Assembly: GCF_022809775.1 (NCBI RefSeq)
Contig: NZ_CP094380.1
Location: 2,095,001 to 2,159,000, forward strand
Reading direction: 5' to 3'
DNA length: 64,000 nt
Source of the DNA: Pseudodesulfovibrio tunisiensis
GTDB lineage: Bacteria > Desulfobacterota > Desulfovibrionia > Desulfovibrionales > Desulfovibrionaceae
Position numbers and translations under genes: made by a program
In this document: positions 46,598 to 54,792 of the stretch, one piece after another
How the letters are laid out: the number at the start of each line of letters is the position of its first letter
How positions within the stretch are numbered: the stretch's first letter is position 1
Notes under the pieces: generated by a model
Told to the model about the DNA's origin: nothing
Seen by the model: only the letters and a program-made list of their open reading frames with translations
Databases searched by the model: none

Positions 46598-47981
46598 ATG
46601 ACAACATGGAATCCAACTCTGGAGGCTGGGGCCGGACCCAAATTCCGCGCACTGGCCGACGCAATACAACGTGACATATTCGCGGGCAGGCTCAAGCCCG
46701 GCGACAGGTTGCCCACACACCGGGAGCTGGCCGACCAGCTCGGCATCAACGTCAGCACCGTGACCCGGGGCTATGTGGAGGCCGAGCGCCGGGGACTGGT
46801 ATCCGGCACCGTGGGACGAGGCACGTTCGTGGCCTCGGACGCATTGTCCGCCACGTTCATGGTCTCATTCGAGCCGCACACGCCCGGCATGATCGAAATG
46901 GGGCTGATCGAACCGTTCTACAAGCTGGATCCGGACATCTGCGACGGGCTGCGCAAGCTGACCCGCCGCCGCAACCCGGACATGTTCATGCGCTACACCG
47001 ACCCGCGCGGCCTGCCCGAACACACGGGAAGCGGGCGCGAAATGGGTGGCACGCTACGGACTGGACGCATCACCGGACGAGGTGGTTGTCTGCTCCGGGG
47101 CGCAGCATGCCCTGACCTGCTGCCTGACCGGACTGTTCCGGCCCGGAGACCGCATTGCCGCGGATGCGCAGACATATCCGGGCATGAAGACGCTGGCGGC
47201 CATGCTCGGCGTCCGGCTCGTGCCCGTGGCCATGGACAGGCGGGGCATGATCCCCGAGAAACTGGACGCAACCTGCGCAAAGGACAGCATCAAGGGACTG
47301 TATCTCATGCCCGGGGTGCACAATCCCACCACGGCCACCATGGACGCGGAACGCCGCGAGGCCATCGCCGCCGTGGGCCGCAAGCATTCCCTGATCCTGA
47401 TCGAGGACGACGCCTACGACCTGACCGTGCAGAACGCCCTGCCGCCCGTCTCCTCCATGATGCGCGAATCCAGCGTGTACATCGCGGGCCTGTCCAAGTC
47501 CCTTGCCGCCGGACTTCGCGTGGCGTTCATGGCCTCACCAAGACCCTTGCGCCGCAGGCTGGCCCAGTCCGTGCTGAACACGGTCTGGATGACCCCGCCC
47601 CTGAGTGCGGAACTGGCCTGTCAATGGATCAAGGACGGCACCGCCGACCATACCGTGGAGATCAAGCGGGCCGAGGCGCGGCGACGCTTTCTGGCTGCCG
47701 TGGAATATCTGGACGATCTGGTCTTCTACGGCCAGCCCACGAGTTTCTTCATCTGGCTCAGGCTGCCCGAACCGTGGCGTGGCCACACATTCGAGGCTCA
47801 GGCGCGCAAGGCCGGGGTCAACGTGTTCGGCGCGGAAAAATTCACGATCGGCGACAGCCATGTTCCGGCTGCGGCCCGCCTTTCCCTGAGCGGCCCGGCA
47901 GACATCGACGAGCTGCGTCAGGGGCTGGCCGTGATCCGCGACCTGCTCCACCGCCCGGAACTTGCCGAGGAAATTCCATAG
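46598..47981 (+). pseudogene. MocR/PdxR-type GntR-aminotransferase regulator, frameshifted
   Basis: Encodes an N-terminal GntR winged helix (DAIQRDIFAGRLKPGDRLPT, SVTRGYVEAERRGLVSG; about residues 12-78) joined to a class I aminotransferase-like domain. The first frame runs through RYTDPRGLPEH near 47020; the rest, REAGAKWVARYGLDASPDEV onward to GLAVIRDLLHRPE, lies one base over, so one extra base in the ACACGG string at about 47022-47027 breaks the gene. PLP-binding features are seen in the second part (SGAQHAL, YIAGLSKSLAAGLR with the lysine). It may be a true pseudogene or a base-call error; with the base removed it is a full-length 460-residue protein. Confidence 0.85.
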
Positions 47982-48068
47982 GAAATACAGCCCGGGGCAA
48001 AAAAATCCGGTCCAGCGCAACGTTGCGGTTGACATTGCCCCGGGTCAAGCTGCATTCTTTTCCGACAC

Positions 48069-48212
48069 ATTCTCAGGGCGGGGTGGAAGTCCCCACCGGC
48101 GGTAACCCGGCATGGCCGGGAAGCCCGCGAGCGCTCTCCCATCGTGGGAAGAGGTCAGCAGACCAGGTGCGAGACCTGGGCCGACGGTAACAGTCCGGAA
48201 GAAAGAGAATGA
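48069..48212 (+). promoter_or_regulatory. FMN riboswitch (RFN element)
   Basis: The conserved RFN blocks are present in order: TTCTCAGGGCGGGGTGGAAG, TCCCCACCGGCGGTAA, AGCCCGCGAGC, GGTCAGCAGACCAGGTGCGA, GACCTGGGCCGACGGTAACA and TCCGGAAGAAAGAGAATGA. It ends about 113 bases before ribB. Binding of flavin mononucleotide is expected to lower expression of the gene that follows. Confidence 0.97.
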
Positions 48213-48225
48213 AGCATGCGTTTTT

Positions 48226-48244
48226 GCACGCATTCCCTGCGTGC
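48226..48244 (+). terminator. Riboswitch expression-platform stem
   Basis: GCACGCA-TTCCC-TGCGTGC is followed by GTCTCTTGT. A competing stem is possible with GCATGCG just upstream (48214-48220), as expected of a switch between terminator and antiterminator. Confidence 0.6.
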
Positions 48245-48325
48245 GTCTCTTGTGGCGCGAACATCGTGCCGCCGCTGCCCTTCTTACGCCCTGATTCTGG
48301 TACCCTGAACCACTAGGAGACTGCC

Positions 48326-48964
48326 ATGAATCAGCCCCTGCTTGACCGATTCGGAAATCCCAAAACCCGCGTGGAAAAAGCTCTGAAAGCCCTTCGCAAC
48401 GGAAGCGGCGTTCTCGTGACCGACGACGAGGACCGCGAAAACGAGGGCGACCTGATCTTTGCCGCGGAATCCCTGACCGAAGACCAGATGGCCATGCTCA
48501 TCCGCGAATGCAGCGGCATCGTGTGCCTGTGCCTGACCGAGGACAAGGTCTGCGACCTGAACCTGCCCCTGATGGTGGACGACAATACCAGCCAGTACGG
48601 CACGGCATTCACCATCTCCATCGAGGCGGCCAAGGGCGTGACCACCGGAGTCTCGGCCAAGGACCGCGTGACCACGATCCGCACCGCCATTGCGGACGAG
48701 GCCCTGCCCGGCGACCTGAGCCATCCGGGACACGTGTTCCCGCTTCAGGCCCGTTCCGGCGGCGTTCTGGAACGTCAGGGCCACACCGAAGCCACCGTGG
48801 ACCTCATGAAACTGGCCGGGCTCAAGCCCTGCGGCGTGCTCTGCGAGGTGACCAACCCGGACGGCACCATGGCCCGCCTGCCCGAGATCATTGATCTGGC
48901 GGAAAAGAACAATCTCACGGTCTGCACCGTGAACGATCTGGTGGACTACCGCACCAGACAATAG
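48326..48964 (+). CDS. ribB: 3,4-dihydroxy-2-butanone-4-phosphate synthase, stand-alone
   Basis: A 212-residue RibB that makes the four-carbon riboflavin precursor from ribulose 5-phosphate. It has [16 protein letters not shown] near residue 33, [17 protein letters not shown], the histidine block [18 protein letters not shown] and ends without a RibA domain. It is a second RibB besides ribBA at 9892 and alone carries the FMN riboswitch, so it can top up flavin when FMN is low. AGGAGA precedes the ATG. Confidence 0.95.
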   Translation: MNQPLLDRFGNPKTRVEKALKALRNGSGVLVTDDEDRENEGDLIFAAESLTEDQMAMLIRECSGIVCLCLTEDKVCDLNLPLMVDDNTSQYGTAFTISIEAAKGVTTGVSAKDRVTTIRTAIADEALPGDLSHPGHVFPLQARSGGVLERQGHTEATVDLMKLAGLKPCGVLCEVTNPDGTMARLPEIIDLAEKNNLTVCTVNDLVDYRTRQ

Positions 48965-48988
48965 CTCCTCCTGCCGACGTTCTCCCAC

Positions 48989-49021
48989 AACGGCCCGTTT
49001 TCCGGCGGGCCGTTTTTTTTC
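48989..49021. terminator. Rho-independent terminator after ribB
   Basis: AACGGCCCG and CGGGCCGTT surround TTTTCCGG and are followed by eight T residues. It also lies at the end of the convergent histidine kinase gene. Confidence 0.9.
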
Positions 49022-49029
49022 GTCCATTT

Positions 49030-51159
49030 TCACTGGCTGTCCAGAAGGCGGGATATGCTGGAAACGAGGTCGTGCTTGAGGATGGGCTTCATGATGAAAT
49101 CGCCGATGCCCACGTCGCGCAAACGATCATAGGAGACCGCGTCGGAAAAGCCGGTGCAGAGGATGATGGGAATGTCGGGCCGGATGCCAAGCATTTCCCG
49201 GGCCAGTTCCATGCCGGTCATGTTGGGCATGGTCTGATCCGTGATGACCAGATCGAACTCGGCGGCACGAAATCGGAAGGCCTCCAGCGCCTCGATCGAG
49301 GATGTTCTGGTGACCACTTCGAACCCGCAGGATTCCAGCATTTCCCGGCCAATGTCCGTGAGCGGCTTTTCATCGTCCACGAACAGGATGCGTCCCTGCC
49401 GAAACACGAGATCGGGCACGGGTTCGGCCTCGGGCCGGGCCGTTTCCACGGCCTTGGGCAGAAACACGTGAAAGGCCGCCCCCTGCCCCAGCGTGCTTTC
49501 CACCTCGATGTGCCCGTCGTGCCGCTTGACGATGCCGTGGACCATGGACAGCCCCATGCCCGTGCCCTCGCCCTGCTTCTTGGTGGTGAAGAACGGGTCG
49601 AAAATGCGCTCCAGCACGCCCGGCTCAATGCCCGGGCCCGTGTCCGAAACCGAGAGCCGCACGAACCGTTCGGGTCGGCCCATGTTCGCGGGCGGGGTCA
49701 CGGGATCGTTTTCCGAGGCCTCGGTCAGCTCCACGGCAAGCACGCCGCCGTGTTCCTGCATGGCGTGGGACGCGTTGCCGCACAGGTTGAGCATGATCTG
49801 ATGCATCTGGGTGGGATCGGCCAGCACCGAATCCTGATCCGTGCGGATATGCGTCACGATCTCGACATTGGCCGGAATGCTCGACCGGAGAAGCTTGAGC
49901 GCCTCCTTCATGAGCGGGACCAGATTCAGGGGATGCCGCTCCTGCGGTCCCTGTCGGCTGAAATTCAGTATCTGATTCACCAGATCGCGGGCGCGACGAC
50001 CGGCCCGGGAAATCTCCCGAACGCGGCGCTCAAGCCCGGGATTGTCCCCGGCACCGGATTCGATGATCTCGGCATACCCCATGATCACGCCGAGGATATT
50101 GTTGAAATCGTGCGCAATTCCTCCGGCAAGAGTACCGAGCGCCTCCATCTTCTGGGCCAGCCGGAGCTGCTCCTCCAGCCGTCTGCGTCCGGTCACGTCG
50201 AAGAAATAGCCGCGAATTTCCGCCAGTTCACCTCGGACGCGGGCCACCACGTCGAAATTCACCAGCAGCAGCTTGCGCTCGCCGCCTCGGCGAAATTCCA
50301 TCTCGTAGTTCGCCGGACGTGAAGATCGGGCCAGCAGATCAGGCAGGGGCTCGACTGCACCCATGTCCCGCCAAAGGTCGAATATGTCCGTTCCCTGCGC
50401 ATCCCGGGGCGAATCAAAGCCGAACATCATGGCAAACGCCGTATTGCAGTCCATGATGAGCCCATCCGACTCGGCCACGAAATTTCCGGTGATATCCTTT
50501 TCGAAAAGCAGCCGATACCGCTGCTCGCTGGCCTTGAGTTCCTTGAGCACGGCTGCACGCTTGGCAATGTCCCGCAGCAGGCGACGGTTCGCGGCATTGA
50601 GTTCCGCGGTCCGGGCCTCGACCTTCTGGGCCAGAGTGGCGTTCAGCTCCGCGAGCCGCTGACCCGCCTGCCACTTGGAGCAGAGGGAAATCGCGATCTG
50701 CTTCAGCTCCTGCGACCGAAACGGCTTTTGCAGATACAGCAGCCGATCCGGCGGACCGACCCGGCGATTCAGTTCGGACAGGGACACGTCCGGAGCCGAG
50801 GACAGAAGCACGATCTCCATGTCCGAATCCATCTCCCGCAGCCGCTCGGCCACTTCCACTCCGGAATCCCGGCCCGGCAGACGCATCTCCACGAATGCGA
50901 CGGCAAAGGGCGTCTCCCGAGTGCGCTCCATGGCGGCGAACGCCTCTTTCCCGCCTCGGCAGCGCACCACCTCGAATTCGGGTCTGTCCGCTTCGACATC
51001 GGCCTTTGCTGCAACAGGCAGGGCATCTTCCAGAAACAGGGCTTCCAGCGCGGCAGGCTCTTCCCCCTCGAAACAGAGCACGTCCCGATACAGGGTAAGC
51101 ATTTCCTCGTCCGGGTCCACGGCGAGTATGCGAAAGGGGCTCGAAGTGTCAGGTGTCAC
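49030..51159 (-). CDS. Hybrid sensor histidine kinase (REC-PAS-HisKA-HATPase-REC)
   Basis: A 709-residue cytosolic hybrid kinase with no membrane helix. Order: receiver-like domain (about 9-150), coiled region (ELNATLAQKVEARTAELNAA), PAS domain (about 205-320), HisKA with phospho-histidine 350 (GGIAHDFNN), HATPase (LNLCGNASHA, GTGMGLSMVHGIV) and a C-terminal receiver with Asp641 (VITDQTMPN). In the first receiver the phospho-acceptor position is Glu91 (FVEMRLPG), so this domain is probably not phosphorylated. I chose the GTG at 51159 because GGGAGAG lies just upstream. It follows the tad genes on the same strand and may signal to their sigma-54 regulator. Confidence 0.88.
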   Translation of the reverse strand: MTPDTSSPFRILAVDPDEEMLTLYRDVLCFEGEEPAALEALFLEDALPVAAKADVEADRPEFEVVRCRGGKEAFAAMERTRETPFAVAFVEMRLPGRDSGVEVAERLREMDSDMEIVLLSSAPDVSLSELNRRVGPPDRLLYLQKPFRSQELKQIAISLCSKWQAGQRLAELNATLAQKVEARTAELNAANRRLLRDIAKRAAVLKELKASEQRYRLLFEKDITGNFVAESDGLIMDCNTAFAMMFGFDSPRDAQGTDIFDLWRDMGAVEPLPDLLARSSRPANYEMEFRRGGERKLLLVNFDVVARVRGELAEIRGYFFDVTGRRRLEEQLRLAQKMEALGTLAGGIAHDFNNILGVIMGYAEIIESGAGDNPGLERRVREISRAGRRARDLVNQILNFSRQGPQERHPLNLVPLMKEALKLLRSSIPANVEIVTHIRTDQDSVLADPTQMHQIMLNLCGNASHAMQEHGGVLAVELTEASENDPVTPPANMGRPERFVRLSVSDTGPGIEPGVLERIFDPFFTTKKQGEGTGMGLSMVHGIVKRHDGHIEVESTLGQGAAFHVFLPKAVETARPEAEPVPDLVFRQGRILFVDDEKPLTDIGREMLESCGFEVVTRTSSIEALEAFRFRAAEFDLVITDQTMPNMTGMELAREMLGIRPDIPIILCTGFSDAVSYDRLRDVGIGDFIMKPILKHDLVSSISRLLDSQ

Positions 51160-51337
51160 CGAATTCTCTCCCTGCGGCTGTCGAAACCGCCCATGGATGG
51201 GCATGTTCCATGATACATAGGGAAAAGCGTGTGAAAAGAAAAGCCCGTCTCCGCATGCTGAAGAGCCGCCCGCCCCGGACGAATCCGAAGCGGGCGGCAA
51301 TGCGGGGGAACGGCCATGTCGAAAACTCACGCCGCCG

Positions 51338-52681
51338 TCACAATGCCTCGCCGGGATGCGCAGGACGTTCCAGCGGATAGGCAGGTGCACGCTCCAGCTT
51401 CAGGTCGGCCAGCACACCGGGCCGGGCCTCGACAGCCTCGGCAGCCGAGGCGTATCGACCCACCATCACGCGGTACCACACGCCCTTTTCACCCAGCTCG
51501 ACCTGATTGATCCACGTGGAATACCCCTGCTTCCGCAACTGCTCGCAATGGGCAAACGCCCATTCATGATCACGCCAGGAACTCACGTGCAGGCCGTAGC
51601 GGCCTTTTATGGATTCCCCGTCCGCCTGCTTCAGGGCAACCTGATGCACGGCCTTCCCGGTTGGCGCGTCCGCAGCCGCAGGGGATGCGGACGCGCCCGG
51701 GTTCTGCTCCACCTTGGGGAAAGGCTTGCGGAGCAGATGGTTCGGGGTGGAACCTTTCGAGATATCGGTCTTCACGGATTCGGCCGGAACGAACCGCGCG
51801 GCCAGACGGGCGCGCTTCAGGTTGTCCGCGGCCTTGACATAGTAGGCAGGCGACAGCTCCACGGCCCGCTCGAAATACGGCACGGCCTCGGCAGGCCGAC
51901 CGTCCGTGAGCAGCACGTAGCCGAGATTGTTGTTGGCCCGGGCTTCGCCGCCCGCATACTTGAATGATTCCAGAGCCTGATCCAGCCGCCCGAGACGGGC
52001 CAGAGCCAAACCGAGATTGTTGTAGGTGCGGGCATTCAGCCCGCCCCCGGCCAGAGCGCTGCGAAATTCGTCCACGGCCCTGTCGTACTGGGCAAGGGCC
52101 AGATGAACCACGCCGAGATTGTTGTGGATCTCGCTCTTGTCATGTCCCTGATGCAGATCAAGAGCGCTGCGAAACCGCTTTTCCGCCTCGACATAGTTTC
52201 CGGCCCGGTCGCTCAGGATGCCCAGATAGTTGTGCGCCTTCCAGAGCATGGGATTCAGCTCCACGGCCCGGTTCAGATGTTCCCGCGCCTCGCGGTAGAG
52301 CCCGGCCCGGAAATACACGGTCCCGGCCTCCTGATGCGCAAGGGAATTGTCCGGTTCCATCTCAAGGACCTTGAGAAATTCGGCAAGTCCCTGCTCGTCC
52401 AATCCCTTTTCCACCAGCAGGGTCCCCTTGCGAACGCGGACCGCACTGTTTTCCGGATCAAGCTCCAACGCCTTGTTGTAATGCACGAACGCCAGCTCGG
52501 GCTTGCCCGAACGCAGCAGGTTGTCGGCCATCTGCGCATACTGGTCCGCGCTCATGGCAACGGATTCCTGCTTGCCGTACGCGAAGTCCTCAAAGGATTC
52601 GGTCTTCCTCCCCTTGCCCGCGCATCCGCCGAGCAGCAGAAGCAGGGCCAGAACGGCTATGGAAATTCGAGTGGTCTTCAT
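51338..52681 (-). CDS. tadD: TPR lipoprotein with C-terminal SPOR domain (TadD-like)
   Basis: A 447-residue outer-membrane lipoprotein: lipobox LLGGC (Cys20), six or so TPR units at about 45-300 (PELAFVHYNKALELDPENSA, AHNYLGILSDRAGNYVEAEK and others) and a SPOR-type domain near the C-terminus (RYGLHVSSWRDHEWAFAHC, WYRVMVGRYASAAEAV), which in other proteins binds denuded peptidoglycan. TadD-like TPR lipoproteins help pilus assembly; the SPOR fusion is less usual and suggests wall anchoring or septal placement. It is the last tad gene before the kinase, 24 bases after tadC. Confidence 0.82.
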   Translation of the reverse strand: MKTTRISIAVLALLLLLGGCAGKGRKTESFEDFAYGKQESVAMSADQYAQMADNLLRSGKPELAFVHYNKALELDPENSAVRVRKGTLLVEKGLDEQGLAEFLKVLEMEPDNSLAHQEAGTVYFRAGLYREAREHLNRAVELNPMLWKAHNYLGILSDRAGNYVEAEKRFRSALDLHQGHDKSEIHNNLGVVHLALAQYDRAVDEFRSALAGGGLNARTYNNLGLALARLGRLDQALESFKYAGGEARANNNLGYVLLTDGRPAEAVPYFERAVELSPAYYVKAADNLKRARLAARFVPAESVKTDISKGSTPNHLLRKPFPKVEQNPGASASPAAADAPTGKAVHQVALKQADGESIKGRYGLHVSSWRDHEWAFAHCEQLRKQGYSTWINQVELGEKGVWYRVMVGRYASAAEAVEARPGVLADLKLERAPAYPLERPAHPGEAL

Positions 52682-52705
52682 GGCGCATCCCTCCCAGGCG
52701 TGAGC

Positions 52706-53662
52706 CTACTTGTTGATCTTGGCAAAAATGTCCACGAACAGAATCCCTGCCGGGCCCATGATGGCGATGAACAGGGCGGGCAGAATGAACCCGATGAGCG
52801 GCAGCAGCAGGAGCACAGGCAGCTTGGCTGCCTTTTCCTCGGCCCGCTGGGACCGCTTGGTGCGCATGGAATCGGAATATACGCGCAGGGTCCGGCCCAC
52901 GCTGATGCCGAACATGTCGGCCTGCACCAGCAGGGACGTGAGATTGTTCAGATCCTCCAGCCCGACGCGGTCGGCAAGGGCGCGGAGCGCATCGGCCCGG
53001 GCCTTGCCCGCCCGCAGTTCCAGGGTCAGGAGCTTGAGTTCCCCGCTGATCACGGGCGCGGAAATGCGCAGTTCGTCGCAAACCCGGTCAATGGCCTGAT
53101 CCAGTCCCATGCCGGATTCCACGCACACCACGAGCAGATCCAGCGCATCGGGCAGTTCATCGGACGCGGTCAGCTTGCGTCGGGACACCATCCAGCGCAG
53201 CCACAGGACCGGGCCGTACACGCCCAGCGTGGCCATGAGCACGGTCAGAAACACGGTGAGCGAAAGGGAAAGATCACTGAACAGCAGGGAGCGGAGCAGC
53301 AGGAACAGCCCGGCCAGTCCGATGGCGAGACAGCCCTTGGCCCCCTGATACACGCGCGGCGCGTCCGGGCTGCGGAATCCGGCCTGAACCAGAGCCGTGC
53401 GAGTGCGCGACACCTCGGCCTCATCCGTGGGCTGGACCCGGGACCCGACCCGCACGAACACGCGGGCAAGGGCGCGCCACAGGGACATGAACGGCATGGC
53501 AAGGGCGCGGCCCGCACCGGACGGAGTCCCGGTCACGCGCTCCCGAAGCCGGGCCGAAGCCGAGGCATTGCCCAGCCAGGCCATGACGCCGTATCCGAGG
53601 AGCAGCACAGACACGAAGGCCATGCCTGCGGCGACCATGGGAATGAGCAGTGTCTGGTTCAT
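52706..53662 (-). CDS. tadC: Flp pilus assembly membrane protein TadC
   Basis: A 318-residue inner-membrane platform protein of the type II secretion F superfamily. The F domain is SDELPDALDLLVVCVESGMG through LAEEKAAK-type helix, and hydrophobic segments lie at about 8-28, 115-160 and the C-terminus. I use the ATG at 53662 (GGAGG five bases upstream). The 159-base gap to tadB is filled largely by a palindromic repeat, so TadC may be made at a different level from TadA/TadB. Confidence 0.9.
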   Translation of the reverse strand: MNQTLLIPMVAAGMAFVSVLLLGYGVMAWLGNASASARLRERVTGTPSGAGRALAMPFMSLWRALARVFVRVGSRVQPTDEAEVSRTRTALVQAGFRSPDAPRVYQGAKGCLAIGLAGLFLLLRSLLFSDLSLSLTVFLTVLMATLGVYGPVLWLRWMVSRRKLTASDELPDALDLLVVCVESGMGLDQAIDRVCDELRISAPVISGELKLLTLELRAGKARADALRALADRVGLEDLNNLTSLLVQADMFGISVGRTLRVYSDSMRTKRSQRAEEKAAKLPVLLLLPLIGFILPALFIAIMGPAGILFVDIFAKINK

Positions 53663-53697
53663 GCCGTCCTCCAATGCGGGTTCAAAGTCTTCCCTGC

Positions 53698-53820
53698 AAA
53701 CTGATCAGAAATGGTGAGATGCAAGGCGCGAAAAAAATTCAAGGCCGACGCGCATGACGCAATGCGCGAAAGGTTGGATTTTTTGCAGCAACGCAGCAGA
53801 TCGCCGTTTTTCATCAGTTT
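53698..53820. repeat. Dispersed palindromic element, type 2, copy 2
   Basis: A 123-base palindrome matching the core of 27624-27750 (GGTGAGATGCAAGGCGC, GGCCGACGCG, ATTTTTTGCAG). Outer arms here are AAACTGAT/ATCAGTTT instead of TTCATGCTGT/ACAGCATGAA, and the centre is CGCGCAT/ATGCGCG instead of CGCGTAT/ATACGCG. It sits inside the tad operon, two bases after the tadB stop. Confidence 0.75.
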
Positions 53821-53821
53821 C

Positions 53822-54790
53822 CTACACCTTGATTCTGACCATGCGACGAATCACCCAGATGCCCACGCACATGGACCAGAACGCGCCCCATGCCATGGAA
53901 CGACCCAGATCTGTGGTCCAGAGCAGGCTGATGTATCCGGGGTTGATGAGATACAGCAGGCCCGTGATGCCAAAGGGCATGGCCGACAGGATCAGGGCGG
54001 ACAGACGGCCCTCGGCGGACAGCACCTTGACCTTGCCGAACAGGGCGAACCGTTCGCGCACCAGCCGGGCGATGTTGCCCACGATCTCGGCCAGATTGCC
54101 GCCGCTCTCGCGCTGGATGTTCACGGACACCACAAAGAACTTGAGGTCCGGACAATCCACGCGATCCAGCAGGTTCTGAAGGGCGCGGTCCGGGTCCAGT
54201 CCGAAATTGATCTCGTCCAGAGTCTGGCCGAACTCCCCGGCAATGGGATCGTCGAATTCGTCGGCAACCATGCGCACGGCCCCGCCAAAGGTGTGTCCGG
54301 CCTTGAGCGCGCGGGCCATGAGGTCCAGCGCCTCGGGAAGCTGCCGGGCAAAATGGAGCATGCGCCTGTCCCGCTTGCGCTGGAGATACCAGATGGGTGC
54401 CCGGGCCAGCAGAAAGGTCAGGATGATCAGACCGAACAGTTTGCCGATCACGACCAGTCCGACATAGACGCCGATCATGCCGAGCAGGGCGCAGGCCAGC
54501 AGATACGCGCCGGCCGACCCCTTGGCCCGGGACTGGCGGATCAGCCTTTCCACGTGCGCGGCCCAGCGCATGCGCTCCAGAAAACGGTTGAACCACGGCA
54601 CGTCGCTCAATGCGGAATGGCGCAGCAGCACGTCCGGTCCCGGCGCGTCCACGGATTCCATGGCCAGCGTCCTGAGCCGGGCGCGGACCTTTTCGCCGCG
54701 TTCCTCCCTGCCCGAGCGCATGAGCGCGGAAACGCCCACGGCAAGCAGAAAGACCACGAATCCGATGACGGCTGCCGCGATCCAGTACAT
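53822..54790 (-). CDS. tadB: Flp pilus assembly membrane protein TadB
   Basis: A 322-residue inner-membrane platform protein that works with TadC and the TadA ATPase. It opens with a hydrophobic helix (IAAAVIGFVVFLLAVGV), has two helices near 105-145 (LACALLGMIGVYVGLVVI), a cytosolic F domain (RQLPEALDLMARALKAGHTF, FFVVSVNIQRESGGNLAEIV) and C-terminal helices. GGGGAGG precedes the ATG, only two bases after tadA. Confidence 0.92.
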   Translation of the reverse strand: MYWIAAAVIGFVVFLLAVGVSALMRSGREERGEKVRARLRTLAMESVDAPGPDVLLRHSALSDVPWFNRFLERMRWAAHVERLIRQSRAKGSAGAYLLACALLGMIGVYVGLVVIGKLFGLIILTFLLARAPIWYLQRKRDRRMLHFARQLPEALDLMARALKAGHTFGGAVRMVADEFDDPIAGEFGQTLDEINFGLDPDRALQNLLDRVDCPDLKFFVVSVNIQRESGGNLAEIVGNIARLVRERFALFGKVKVLSAEGRLSALILSAMPFGITGLLYLINPGYISLLWTTDLGRSMAWGAFWSMCVGIWVIRRMVRIKV

Positions 54791-54792
54791 GC

